32,656 nt of DNA from a virus. The stretch is taken from positions 1 through 32,656 of IMG/VR virus record IMGVR_UViG_3300012147_000058; one strand, given 5' to 3'. The notes below the pieces were generated by a model. That model was not told where the DNA came from. It was given only the letters and a program-made list of their open reading frames with translations, and ran no database searches. Positions 21,073 to 28,588 of this stretch are shown piece by piece. Made by a program: the position numbers and the translations under genes. How positions within the stretch are numbered: position 1 is the first letter of the stretch; every line of letters starts with the position of its first letter.

Positions 21073-21460
21073 ATATACCACACTTTATTAAATGATTAAG
21101 ACCCTTCTCGCAACGATATTTATTGCTATAATATAAACCTGTAATACCACAATTTACCAGAATCTTTGCACACTCTAAGCATGGGCTATGTGTTAAAAAG
21201 ACTGTAGAATCTTCTGAAGATATGGTACTCTTTGCAAGCTTTGCAATCATATTTGCCTCTGCATGAATAACCACTTCGTTTGTAGTATTATCGGAGTCTT
21301 CACAGACATTTGACCAGTTTGGTGGAGTTCCGTTATAACCGAGGCTAATAATTTGATTATCTTTTACACACACTGCCCCAACTTGAAGTCTAAGTGCATA
21401 AGACTGTTTTGAGACTCTATGGGCAATATCCATATATAAGGCTATGTCACGATCTTTCAA
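21056..21460 (-). CDS. dCMP deaminase
   Basis: 134 residues. It converts dCMP to dUMP to feed thymidylate synthase. The zinc site is plain: HAEAN (H66, E68) and SPCLECAK (C94, C97). The N-terminal part has the usual LQVGAVCVKDNQIISLGYNGTP. Length is a little shorter than T4 Cd (193), lacking its insertion. The start is TTG (21458-21460) with AAAGG about 9 bases upstream; the first ATG (codon 10) has no ribosome site. It overlaps the preceding 52-residue gene by 14 bases. Confidence 0.88.
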   Translation of the reverse strand: MKDRDIALYMDIAHRVSKQSYALRLQVGAVCVKDNQIISLGYNGTPPNWSNVCEDSDNTTNEVVIHAEANMIAKLAKSTISSEDSTVFLTHSPCLECAKILVNCGITGLYYSNKYRCEKGLNHLIKCGIYVHKV

Positions 21461-21605
21461 GATGTAATGCCTTTCGTATATTTTGTTTTAGTCTTGCGCG
21501 CCCACGCGGGTCTTGTAAAAGTTTTCTGATATCATATGACATTTTACCAGAATTGCTAACCTTTATAAATCCGCGCCTTACGCCGTATCTCAAAAATGTA
21601 TCCAT
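21447..21605 (-). CDS. Small basic protein of unknown function (52 aa)
   Basis: MDTFLRYGVRRGFIKVSNSG, followed by KMSYDIRKLLQDPRGRARLK and an Arg/Lys-rich end. It starts 3 bases after the preceding stop, with GTAGAG upstream, and runs into the dCMP deaminase gene. The strong positive charge suggests nucleic-acid binding. No family is recognised. Confidence 0.58.
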   Translation of the reverse strand: MDTFLRYGVRRGFIKVSNSGKMSYDIRKLLQDPRGRARLKQNIRKALHLERS

Positions 21606-21608
21606 ACT

Positions 21609-21977
21609 CTACCACGAAGCCTGATAGAAGACTTTATCGCCATCGTGTTTGACAGCCGCAAGAGCCTCTTTAAATGCTTCTAAGTCTTGGGCTTTCTGTG
21701 CCAATGCGTATTTACGCTCATCTTTATCAGCACTATCTACACTTGCACTTTGTCCGAAAAAGAAGCCTGAAGTTTGTGGCAATTTATCTTCACTAATGGC
21801 TTTTAGAGTCTGTTCAATGTCTTCAGCCGTAAGTGGGATTTTTTGACACTCATCAACACCAGCGGCAAAACTCTTAACAATAAAACCGTGAAGGTTTGGA
21901 TGCTTGCGCCAATAAGAAAGCTCAGTCTTCATTAAGTCTTCGGTAGACTCTTTAAACATATACATATCTAATCCCAT
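21609..21977 (-). CDS. Conserved phage/bacterial protein of unknown function (122 aa)
   Basis: It begins MGLDMYMFK and contains ELSYWRKHPNLHGFIV, GVDECQKIPL, LPQTSGFFFGQS and the ending KVFYQASW. This set (M-G-L-D-M-Y..Y-W-R-K-x-x-x-x-H-G..G-V-D-x-C..G-F-F-F-G..Y-Q-x-S-W) is a well conserved family in phages and bacteria without assigned activity. Conserved H, C and W suggest a small enzyme or metal site. Ribosome site AGAGAAAG. Confidence 0.75.
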   Translation of the reverse strand: MGLDMYMFKESTEDLMKTELSYWRKHPNLHGFIVKSFAAGVDECQKIPLTAEDIEQTLKAISEDKLPQTSGFFFGQSASVDSADKDERKYALAQKAQDLEAFKEALAAVKHDGDKVFYQASW

Positions 21978-22008
21978 AATAATAAACTTTCTCTAATTGT
22001 TTCTATAC

Positions 22009-22039
22009 ATTATAGTATCATATTATATAAGTTTGTCAA
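22009..22039 (-). promoter_or_regulatory. Possible sigma70-like promoter
   Basis: Minus strand TTGACA (22034-22039) and TATAAT (22009-22014), both perfect, but with a 19-base spacer, which is longer than ideal. It would drive the gene at 21977 and dCMP deaminase. Confidence 0.5.
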
Positions 22040-22068
22040 GATAAAATTCGTCTTTTTTTATCGTTTAA

Positions 22069-22085
22069 TATCAGATAGTTACAGA
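22069..22085. repeat. 17-base direct repeat, copy 1
   Basis: TATCAGATAGTTACAGA here is identical to 32640-32656, the last bases of the window. It lies in the non-coding gap downstream of nrdA. Confidence 0.7.
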
Positions 22086-22110
22086 GACAAAAATCATTTA
22101 AAATTCACTT

Positions 22111-22128
22111 ATGGTACTACCCTACCAT
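22111..22128 (-). terminator. Weak possible terminator hairpin after nrdA
   Basis: ATGGTA and TACCAT (6-base arms, 6-base loop) directly after the nrdA stop. The stem is short and no long U-run follows, so it may only be a weak stop or chance. Confidence 0.25.
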
Positions 22129-24236
22129 CACGCTTCACAAGACTTACAACCCTGTGTTTTTTGTCTGGCAAGTTGCTGTGATGCATTCATATTATACTGA
22201 TAATACAATGTCTTAACACCTAATTGCCACGCCATAAGATACAATTTGTTAATTTCTTTAGGATGCATATCAGGATCAATCATAATGTTTAAAGATTGTC
22301 CTTGATCTATGTGTGGTTGTCTAATCGCCGCCTGATTAATAATAGACTCTGGAGAAATTTCATATATAGTCTTAAATACATTTCTTTCATGCTCAGACAA
22401 GAATCCAATATGCTGAACCGAACCGTCTGCATCTCTAATAGAATCCCAAGTATTTCTATTGTCTTGATTATATTTCTGTAAAACTTTCTTTAGATACTTA
22501 TTCTTAACGGTTGTCTCACTCTTCGCAAGACTCTTTACATAATAGTTAGAAAACTCTGGTTCGATTCCCATAGAGACTTGTTCTAGGATCGCCGAAGAAC
22601 TCTTTGTGGGGGCGACTGCCGTTAGTGTTGTATTTCGTCTCCCGTATCCTGCCAGCACCTCAGGCTCGCCCCACCATTCTGCCATATCGCGTGAAGCTGT
22701 CCATGCGCGTTCGTTAATAGTCTCAAACAATTCTTTATTAATGTCTGAAGCCTCTTCAGACTCAAACGCAATTGATTTAGACTGTAAATATGAGTGCCAG
22801 CCTAGTACACCCAAACCCAAGGCGCGGTGATTCTTCGCAAATTTTAGTACACGCTTCATAAAGTATTGGACTTCTGGAGTCATTTGTTCGACTTTATCAA
22901 TAAACTCTGTAACAACCGTGTCAAGGAATATAGTCATAGTCTCTACAGCGTCTGTATTTTTCCAATCATCGTAATACAAAGCATTCATAGACGATAAGAC
23001 ACATACAAAAGACTCGTCTTTGTTTGACGGTAAGGCAATCTCGGAACAATTATGCACCAGTATATTATTAGCGTAAAAGTTATGATTATCCTTAACAGTA
23101 ATATCATAGACTGGTGTAGGCTGTACGCTAAGTTTTACTATTTTATAAGCGCGTTGGAAACTTGAAGAGTCTGAAGAAAGGAGAGTATCGTCTAGTAACA
23201 ATTCATCTGCACGAACATAGCCCCTATTTCCAGTGAATATTTTGTGGTTTCCAGTACACTCTAATAGTTTATCATAAGCACTATAAATCTGAAACAACTC
23301 TTCCACTACATCAGTTTTAGCTGAGACTTCAACCTCTTTCCATTCCGATTTTTCAGTCTCTGTATTATACGAAAGTGTGTAAATAGGCTGAGTAAATAAT
23401 TGAAGATTGAAGAAAAGGTCGAATAAGTCAATATCCATTTCAAACTCAGAGTCCAGATATTTCAACTTCAGTGTAGTGTCGCCTTTAACACACATATTCG
23501 ATGCATAGATTTTCATATTCTTATTTTTATACACATCCACCGTATTGTTATTTACATTGTCTGTGAAGAATACGTAAGGATACCCAGCCTCGGTGCGATT
23601 TTGAATAACCTTAGCCCATCTACGTCTATTCTCGGTATTACCATCAATCATATCATTTAAGAATGTATCTGTAACTGTCACACCATTTGTTAGAGTCTGA
23701 ATAGCATGTCCGTCACTACCAAAGCCTACAAATTCATCGAAGTCACCGTGTTCAATAGGCAAATATGGTGTAAAGAATCCTCTACGAACTGAGCCTTGTG
23801 ATACAATGTCTGTAAGCTTATCAAACAGTTCCATAAAATGCACAGCCCCAAAAGACTTTCCATAATCTTTGATATCCGCGCCGCGCTGTCTTAATTCTCC
23901 GATATAGCCTGAACAGCCCCCGCCAAACTTACTAAGCATACCAACTTCTGAAACAGTATATAGAATAGAGTCCATAGAGTCTCCAATCCATGAACCAAAA
24001 CAGGAAACAGGCAAGCCACGATCTGTAGCATAATTGGACCATACGGGTGAAGATAATGAATACCAGCCTTTACTCATATAAGAATAAAACTTATCGGCAA
24101 AGCCTTTAATACCAGTTAAGACTTCGGCATGGTCTGCAATAATACGAACCCTCTCTTCAACCGTCAAGCCATCGGGAAGATATCCCCTACTTAAAAATTG
24201 GCGAGTCTCTTCGTTAGCCCATTTGAACTTTGTCAT
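22128..24236 (-). CDS. nrdA: Ribonucleotide reductase class I large subunit, interrupted by an intein
   Basis: 702 codons, leaving 554 residues after splicing. It reduces ribonucleotides to deoxyribonucleotides with NrdB. Landmarks: redox C79 (LPVSCFGS), the active-site N-x-C-x-E formed only after splicing (N247, C397, E399), redox partner C412 (VCVLSSMN), radical-transfer pair Y678-Y679 (KTLYYQYN) and the C-terminal C697-x-x-C700 that passes electrons from glutaredoxin. No N-terminal ATP cone is present; that domain is on NrdB instead. The gene follows nrdB by 14 bases. The intein is annotated separately. Confidence 0.93.
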   Translation of the reverse strand: MTKFKWANEETRQFLSRGYLPDGLTVEERVRIIADHAEVLTGIKGFADKFYSYMSKGWYSLSSPVWSNYATDRGLPVSCFGSWIGDSMDSILYTVSEVGMLSKFGGGCSGYIGELRQRGADIKDYGKSFGAVHFMELFDKLTDIVSQGSVRRGFFTPYLPIEHGDFDEFVGFGSDGHAIQTLTNGVTVTDTFLNDMIDGNTENRRRWAKVIQNRTEAGYPYVFFTDNVNNNTVDVYKNKNMKIYASNMCVKGDTTLKLKYLDSEFEMDIDLFDLFFNLQLFTQPIYTLSYNTETEKSEWKEVEVSAKTDVVEELFQIYSAYDKLLECTGNHKIFTGNRGYVRADELLLDDTLLSSDSSSFQRAYKIVKLSVQPTPVYDITVKDNHNFYANNILVHNCSEIALPSNKDESFVCVLSSMNALYYDDWKNTDAVETMTIFLDTVVTEFIDKVEQMTPEVQYFMKRVLKFAKNHRALGLGVLGWHSYLQSKSIAFESEEASDINKELFETINERAWTASRDMAEWWGEPEVLAGYGRRNTTLTAVAPTKSSSAILEQVSMGIEPEFSNYYVKSLAKSETTVKNKYLKKVLQKYNQDNRNTWDSIRDADGSVQHIGFLSEHERNVFKTIYEISPESIINQAAIRQPHIDQGQSLNIMIDPDMHPKEINKLYLMAWQLGVKTLYYQYNMNASQQLARQKTQGCKSCEA
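23049..23492 (-). other. Mini-intein within NrdA (148 aa)
   Basis: Residues 249-396. It starts with Cys (CVKGDTTLKLKYL, block A), has block B T-x-x-H (CTGNHKIFTGN, H331), block F VYDITVKDNHNFYANN and block G ILVHN, followed by C397 as the first extein residue. All residues for Cys1, penultimate His, terminal Asn and Cys+1 splicing are present. At 148 residues there is no room for a LAGLIDADG homing endonuclease, so this is a splicing-only mini-intein. It splits the N-M/C-S-E active-site motif exactly before the catalytic cysteine. Confidence 0.92.
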
Positions 24237-24250
24237 GTAATTATCTTTCT

Positions 24251-25501
24251 TTAAAATAAGTCGTCTTCTGTGATAGACTTTGATCTTTTTGTGTATGAGG
24301 TGTTTCTAGTATTGAAAAAGTCTGTATTCTTTGTTACAGAGATTTCATCGGTAAACCATTCTGTCTGTTCTATTAAAGACTCATCAAGTCCAAAAATAGC
24401 CTTGCAACCAATAGCAACCAAAGACTGGTTAAGCCTGAGTTTAACGTATTCAAGTGTAACAGCTTTTGGTATGATTGTCAAGTCTCCTTTTTCATAAATC
24501 CACTCTACGACCTCTTTTTCTGCATCATATGCCTGATATGCAATCTCTTTAATATAATCAACTAACTCATCATCAAACCAGTCGGGGTTCTCTCTTTTAA
24601 TGATATTAACCAAATCAAAGCCGAACATTGCATGAATATTCTCTTCTTTACTCGTAGCAGATACGGCGTTGGCAATTCCCTTTAGTTTATTATCATGTTT
24701 CTTAAATGACATCATGATAATAAACTGACTGAAGAGTGACACATTCTCTATGAACATTGAAAAGAGTATGATAGTCTCGAAGAAGTCTTTGTTATCCGTT
24801 GCTTTTGAGTTTTTATTTACTTTTTCAAGATACTTAATTCTCTTATCAATACACGGAACATTCTTCAAGTCTGTGAAACGATCATTAAGTCCAAGCTTTT
24901 CCAGCAACTCTGAGTAAGCGTCTTTATGCCTAACTTCAGACTCTGCAAAAGTGTCGCCTACGTCTGTGATCTCAGGCTTAGGAAGCTTATCGCCAATTCT
25001 ACCCCAGAATTTCTTTACAGCATTTTCAATCTGTGAAATGGCTAACATAGAGCGTATTACAGCCTCACGTTCCTTTTCATTCATATGAACTTTAATGTCT
25101 TGAATATCTGAATCATAATTGAACTCTGTGTGAATCCAATAAGAATGGCGAATCGCTGTGACATACTCCATTAATTCTGGGTATTCATAAGGCTTAATAT
25201 TTGCGCGATATCTAAAAATATCTGGTTTATTTGCGTCCCTATATGTAATATACTCACGCGCAATGTCATACAGTTTTGCATCCATAAGCGAATGTTCAAC
25301 CAAAGTATGAATTTGATCTACATGCGGCTTGACAGTTTTCCAGTCTTTAAGCTTTCGTAAGACTCTATTCTTGATCTTTGTAGCAGTCTTTAAAGATTCT
25401 TCATCGTTGATATCAGAATCCATAGCCCTTAAAATTGCATACACAATTTTATCAGGATTAAAGACCACTTCAGTATTATTTCTTTTAATTACATATTCCA
25501 A
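24251..25501 (-). CDS. nrdB: Ribonucleotide reductase class I small subunit with N-terminal ATP cone
   Basis: 416 residues. Residues 1-90 form an ATP cone (VIKRNNTEVVFNPDKIVYAI.. REYITYRDANK), an allosteric domain normally on NrdA. The ferritin-like core follows: E159, E189 with H192 (SEVRHKDAY), tyrosyl-radical candidate Y196, E252 (FIENVSLF), and E287 with H290 (EENIHAMFG) as metal ligands. The C-terminus TEDDLF is a typical NrdA-docking tail. The start is TTG (25499-25501), with GAAGAG 8-9 bases upstream, one base after the glutaredoxin stop. The order grx-nrdB-nrdA forms one operon. Confidence 0.92.
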   Translation of the reverse strand: MEYVIKRNNTEVVFNPDKIVYAILRAMDSDINDEESLKTATKIKNRVLRKLKDWKTVKPHVDQIHTLVEHSLMDAKLYDIAREYITYRDANKPDIFRYRANIKPYEYPELMEYVTAIRHSYWIHTEFNYDSDIQDIKVHMNEKEREAVIRSMLAISQIENAVKKFWGRIGDKLPKPEITDVGDTFAESEVRHKDAYSELLEKLGLNDRFTDLKNVPCIDKRIKYLEKVNKNSKATDNKDFFETIILFSMFIENVSLFSQFIIMMSFKKHDNKLKGIANAVSATSKEENIHAMFGFDLVNIIKRENPDWFDDELVDYIKEIAYQAYDAEKEVVEWIYEKGDLTIIPKAVTLEYVKLRLNQSLVAIGCKAIFGLDESLIEQTEWFTDEISVTKNTDFFNTRNTSYTKRSKSITEDDLF

Positions 25502-25502
25502 A

Positions 25503-25730
25503 TTATTTACTCTTCAATTTCTGTAGTTTATCAATATCAAAGCCTGACCAATGGTTATGACCATTTACCACAACTGGCATAGATTTATAACCTAGTGCCA
25601 AGACTGTTTTTAACCCTGCGGGGTCTTTCGTAACATCAACCTTCGTGTATGGTATGGCATTATTTTTTAAATAGTTTTCGGTTGCGGTGCATTGTGGACA
25701 AGCAACTTTTCCATAAACAATAAGCGTCAT
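25503..25730 (-). CDS. Glutaredoxin / NrdH-like redoxin
   Basis: 75 residues with redox motif CPQC (VACPQCTATENYLKNN), the cis-Pro region SMPVVVNG and a final GFDIDKLQKL, the compact NrdH/Grx fold. It reduces the C-terminal C-x-x-C of NrdA. It is the first gene of the grx-nrdB-nrdA run. Upstream are AAAGGAT and a late box (25761-25768), plus the terminator of the preceding gene. A late box on a nucleotide-synthesis gene is unusual. Confidence 0.88.
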   Translation of the reverse strand: MTLIVYGKVACPQCTATENYLKNNAIPYTKVDVTKDPAGLKTVLALGYKSMPVVVNGHNHWSGFDIDKLQKLKSK

Positions 25731-25760
25731 GGCGTATCCTTTGTGTGTTCTGTGAAAGTT

Positions 25761-25768
25761 TATTTATA
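25761..25768 (-). promoter_or_regulatory. T4-type late promoter box TATAAATA upstream of glutaredoxin
   Basis: Perfect minus-strand match; predicted start near 25755, leaving a 25-base leader with AAAGGATACGCC before the ATG. Confidence 0.68.
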
Positions 25769-25801
25769 CGTTTACGTTTGTCATAATACGTATTTTTGAT
25801 T

Positions 25802-25832
25802 AAAAAATATATCCCATACGTGGGATATATTT
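25802..25832 (-). terminator. Rho-independent terminator
   Basis: AAATATATCCCA (25805-25816), loop TACG, TGGGATATATTT (25821-25832): a perfect 12-base stem. On the minus strand the 3' arm runs straight into further T residues (six in a row). It ends the transcript of the gene at 25849-26175 and insulates the nrd operon. Confidence 0.85.
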
Positions 25833-25848
25833 AAAGTCTAAGAGTCTC

Positions 25849-26175
25849 TTACAGGCTGTACTGTACTTTAACAGCGGCAAGATGCTCGGGCACTAATTCA
25901 AGTGCGGCTTTGTGCGCTTCTTCTACAGTCTTTGCAGTGGCGCGCGAGATTGTATTTCTGGAGACAGTCTTGTTATAGTCTGAAAACATCTCAAAAACCT
26001 CGCTTACAAACACACCACCAGTTTCTTGAATTAAGTAGCTGGCATTGGTGTAGCCTTTAGTGGTAGAGATTTTCAGAAAAGCGGTTTTAGTCTCTGTGAT
26101 AGTCTGAAGCTTGATATATGTCTCAGCTACCCAGCCGCCGTGTAATGATTTTCTAGTCTGTGTTGTGTAAGTCAT
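25849..26175 (-). CDS. Accessory protein of unknown function (108 aa) in a self-contained unit
   Basis: Starts MTYTTQTRKSLHGGWVAETY. It is beta-rich, then has a helix (TVEEAHKAALELVPEHLAAV). The gene has its own promoter (26220-26247), a leader almost identical to that of the plus-strand gene at 11311, and its own terminator, forming a complete one-gene cassette. No recognised domain. The cassette design is typical of moron-type accessory genes. Confidence 0.65.
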   Translation of the reverse strand: MTYTTQTRKSLHGGWVAETYIKLQTITETKTAFLKISTTKGYTNASYLIQETGGVFVSEVFEMFSDYNKTVSRNTISRATAKTVEEAHKAALELVPEHLAAVKVQYSL

Positions 26176-26219
26176 AATATAGTCTCTTTCGTTTTGTGTT
26201 AAATCTCAGTTACAAGACT

Positions 26220-26247
26220 ATAATAGCATACTGTCAAACTATGTCAA
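26220..26247 (-). promoter_or_regulatory. Sigma70-like promoter, copy 3 of the repeated promoter/leader module
   Basis: Minus strand TTGACA (26242-26247), 16-base spacer, TATTAT (26220-26225). Identical over 39 bases (26210-26248) to 3482-3520; the leader 26177-26205 is identical over 29 bases to 11281-11309. Confidence 0.85.
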
Positions 26248-26255
26248 GACTTTTT

Positions 26256-27137
26256 TTACACACTCATAGGATATTTTAATGGTGGGTGATGCTCGTATCC
26301 AGTAACGACAATTCCCAACTCTCCTACATTATTAATAGACTCTACATCTTCAAGTGATTTGATATGGCTACCGATTGTCATAACTGGATTGCAGTCTACG
26401 AGTTGTCGTGAAGCTTCGATTAATGCTGTTTCGTATTGATCTTCATAGATATGCGCGTTTACAATTTTATGATAGACTGTTCCTGCCTTATTTCCTGTAA
26501 TCTGCGCCATTAACTGAAGAAAGAAATAACACTGCACCAAATTAAATGACAGGCCAAGCGGGACATCGCACGATCTTTGTTTACTGTGTAAGTGTAGTGT
26601 ACCATCTAATAAAGAGAATTGATGATCGTACACACAGGGTCTTAAACAGCCCATATGAAACTCGCCTACATTGTAGAAAGATAAAATCTCTCCGCGATCA
26701 TCTGTTCCAGCTTTCAAATTGTCGTATATCTTTCTAAGCTGGTCTACAGTATTACCTTTAATATTGAGTCCAGTAGAACCGTTTATATAGTAACTTGGCT
26801 TTCGCCATTCTCTTCCTTGTGCGCCATATACACGCCCCATATCATCTACGCCTGATCTGGCAAAATTGTCTAACCACGCTTTATTTTCATTTGCGTTGGC
26901 ATTCCAAGTGTTTGTTCCCATCGCGCGAAAGTCTTCGGCTGAGGTGTAGCCTTTGATATAGCCTACAAATTCTGCAACGGCTGATTTCCAATATGATTTG
27001 CGTGTTGTAACAAGCGGAAGCGTAGAGTATTCCATATCATAGTTGATAATTGTCTTACACTTTTTGTCAGTTCGTTTATTTTCAACCCATGTTCCATTAT
27101 CAATAATATGGTTTAAGAGTTCGCTATACTGTTTCAT
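26256..27137 (-). CDS. thyA: Thymidylate synthase
   Basis: 293 residues. It methylates dUMP to dTMP using methylene-tetrahydrofolate. Visible: catalytic C168 in [15 protein letters not shown], phosphate-binding R188 ([14 protein letters not shown]), N199 in L-S-F-N, which favours dUMP over dCMP (hydroxymethylases have D here), and NAHIYEDQ near the C-terminus. The N-terminal KRTDKKCK and [15 protein letters not shown] follow the phage-type variant. The ATG touches the stop of a 24-codon leader frame (TAAATG) and has only a weak ribosome site of its own, so translation is probably coupled. It works with dCMP deaminase and NrdAB. Confidence 0.92.
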   Translation of the reverse strand: MKQYSELLNHIIDNGTWVENKRTDKKCKTIINYDMEYSTLPLVTTRKSYWKSAVAEFVGYIKGYTSAEDFRAMGTNTWNANANENKAWLDNFARSGVDDMGRVYGAQGREWRKPSYYINGSTGLNIKGNTVDQLRKIYDNLKAGTDDRGEILSFYNVGEFHMGCLRPCVYDHQFSLLDGTLHLHSKQRSCDVPLGLSFNLVQCYFFLQLMAQITGNKAGTVYHKIVNAHIYEDQYETALIEASRQLVDCNPVMTIGSHIKSLEDVESINNVGELGIVVTGYEHHPPLKYPMSV

Positions 27138-27212
27138 TTAATACATTCTTTCGTTGTTTCGATTGCAGAAAGAGTAAACCAATACCACTAACAATAAGTT
27201 ACGATCATTCAT
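27138..27212 (-). CDS. 24-residue leader peptide coupled to thyA
   Basis: MNDRNLLLVVLVYSFCNRNN and four more residues. A good ribosome site (TGGAG, 8 bases upstream) lies in the end of the preceding gene, whose stop overlaps this frame, and its TAA abuts the thyA ATG. A hydrophobic core (LLLVVLVY) could insert in the membrane. Its main role may be to bring ribosomes to thyA. Confidence 0.45.
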   Translation of the reverse strand: MNDRNLLLVVLVYSFCNRNNERMY

Positions 27213-27456
27213 TATGCAACTCCACGTAAGTTTTTGCCAGTCTCTCATACTTTTTCACATAGTTCATCGCCGCTTGATATTTGCTTTCTGAAATTCTGAT
27301 AAACTCTTGTTTAAACATACCATATTTTGTACCAAATACCGCTTTAATGGTATATATAGGAATATCTTTAGTGAAAGGATATATTTCAGTGATAACCCCA
27401 ACTACGGGATTATCCTTATTAGTACATACCTTGTCACCAATTTTAAAGTCTGTCAT
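27205..27456 (-). CDS. Small KOW/SH3-like protein of unknown function (83 aa)
   Basis: The start MTDFKIGDKVCTNKDNPVVG, with VITEIYPFT after it, has the F-x-x-G-D-x-V..G-x-I-x-E pattern of small SH3-like barrels, then a helical tail (YVKKYERLAKTYVELHNE). AGAGAG lies close upstream, beneath a promoter at 27491-27519. Function unknown. Confidence 0.62.
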   Translation of the reverse strand: MTDFKIGDKVCTNKDNPVVGVITEIYPFTKDIPIYTIKAVFGTKYGMFKQEFIRISESKYQAAMNYVKKYERLAKTYVELHNE

Positions 27457-27490
27457 AATCTCTCTTTTTGTGTAATCAGTCTATATAAGA

Positions 27491-27519
27491 ATACTACACC
27501 ATCTTTATAGGCTTGTCAA
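27491..27519 (-). promoter_or_regulatory. Sigma70-like promoter
   Basis: Minus strand TTGACA (27514-27519), 17-base spacer, TAGTAT (27491-27496). It shares CTATAA and GGTGTAGT with the promoter at 3852-3880. It should drive the small gene, the leader peptide and thyA. Confidence 0.7.
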
Positions 27520-27800
27520 TCAATATATGTATATTGATTAGATTCTATTACAGACTGCGCGTGAGACATAACAGCCTTCTTTTTCGTTTCACAATTAATT
27601 CTTGTCTCAATGATACGAGTTGCATACTCCATCTTGTGCTTAAAAGACTCATCAAACTCTTCTACAGACCTTATAGACCCATAATGCAGATATGTTGCCT
27701 TTTCTACAAAAACAAAATTGTCGCTGGAGTTTGTACGCACAACCTCAAAATAAAGCATCTCGTATTTTACATCATCTCGCAGTCTTATTGCATATTTCAT
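27516..27800 (-). CDS. Phage protein of unknown function (94 aa)
   Basis: Starts MKYAIRLRDDVKYEMLYFEV. Beta strands are followed by a helical, basic C-terminal half (EYATRIIETRINCETKKKAV). AGAAGAAG lies upstream, and it overlaps the end of the preceding gene by 4 bases. No recognised family. Confidence 0.6.
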   Translation of the reverse strand: MKYAIRLRDDVKYEMLYFEVVRTNSSDNFVFVEKATYLHYGSIRSVEEFDESFKHKMEYATRIIETRINCETKKKAVMSHAQSVIESNQYTYID

Positions 27801-28090
27801 AATAATACTTCTTCTGTTTGTGCAAATTCTTCAATTAATTTTTGCATTTTCTGAGTTTCTGTCCCGCCTCTAGCGTATTCTCTAATATACTCTAGCGCAA
27901 GCTTGCGATTAGCGTCAAGACTTTTCTGTAAACCTTCGACTGTTTCGTAATCATTTTTATGAACAATGCTAACGCAAAATCTCGCCGTGTGGGTAGAGGA
28001 CGACTTTACCATCCAAAAACGGAAGGCTGGGCCCAGTCTTGCGCACGATACGTCATACGTTGTCTCTAATTGATATTCAGTCTTTGTCAT
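27797..28090 (-). CDS. Phage protein of unknown function (97 aa)
   Basis: I set the start at MTKTEYQLETTYDVSCARLG because AAAAGGAAAACAAACT directly precedes it; the same 16 bases precede the gene at 8885. The longer frame to 28144 has no ribosome site and overlaps the upstream gene. The C-terminal half is helical (LQKSLDANRKLALEYIREYA). Function unknown. Confidence 0.6.
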   Translation of the reverse strand: MTKTEYQLETTYDVSCARLGPAFRFWMVKSSSTHTARFCVSIVHKNDYETVEGLQKSLDANRKLALEYIREYARGGTETQKMQKLIEEFAQTEEVLL

Positions 28091-28116
28091 AGTTTGTTTT
28101 CCTTTTAATTGTAAGC

Positions 28117-28560
28117 CTATTTCGTAAGGTGTTGAACAGCCCACATAACAGCCTCTTCAACTCTCTGTTCGGCAATCTCTAATTCTCTGTTATATTCGTA
28201 ATTATCATCCATTCTGCGCAGAAGTTCGAAAAACTCTAATCCTAAGTCTTTAACCTCTTGCATATACTGTTTTTCAGTTTCTGTCAAGACTCTATATTCA
28301 TGGCTCATTACATTATTAACAACTCTCTCATCGCGTGTAGAGTCTACAGAGACTTCTTCATCTACCAGTGTAAAAAACTCTGGTGGGTAAACGGCTAAAA
28401 TATCAGAGAAGATATAATTACCATCATCTGTAATTTGGTGAATTGTGTATTCTTGACCTAGCACAAGATATCTTTTAGCGCAAGTTTCATATGAAGTATG
28501 TTCATATCTGTTTGTATTATCGAAAATTACTTTTCTACCAATTAAAGAGTCTTTTTTCAT
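28117..28560 (-). CDS. Possible Acb2-like anti-CBASS protein with an N-terminal SH3-like domain
   Basis: 147 residues from MKKDSLIG (AAAAAAGGAATACG upstream; the longer frame to 28617 runs through a promoter). The C-terminal 55 residues, LTETEKQYMQEVKDLGLEFF to NRELEIAEQRVEEAVMWAVQ-HLTK, match the helical hairpin of the Acb2 family (L..R-x-L-A-x-A-x-x-x-L-E-E-A-x-M-W-A-V-K-x-I-T). These proteins sequester cyclic nucleotides and blunt CBASS immunity. The N-terminal 65 residues (LGQEYTIHQITDDGNYIF..PPEFFTLV) look like a separate small beta barrel. The hairpin match is strong by eye; ligand binding is untested. Confidence 0.6.
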   Translation of the reverse strand: MKKDSLIGRKVIFDNTNRYEHTSYETCAKRYLVLGQEYTIHQITDDGNYIFSDILAVYPPEFFTLVDEEVSVDSTRDERVVNNVMSHEYRVLTETEKQYMQEVKDLGLEFFELLRRMDDNYEYNRELEIAEQRVEEAVMWAVQHLTK

Positions 28561-28588
28561 TATGCGTATTCCTTTTTTAATTTGTATT

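Noticed and set aside
23049-23492. Homing endonuclease within the NrdA intein
   Set aside because: Only 148 residues, with blocks B and F close together and no LAGLIDADG or HNH motif; there is no space for one.
26256-27137. Deoxycytidylate or dUMP hydroxymethylase instead of thymidylate synthase
   Set aside because: The key position is Asn (L-S-F-N), as in dUMP-specific synthases, and no hydroxymethylase-type Asp is present.
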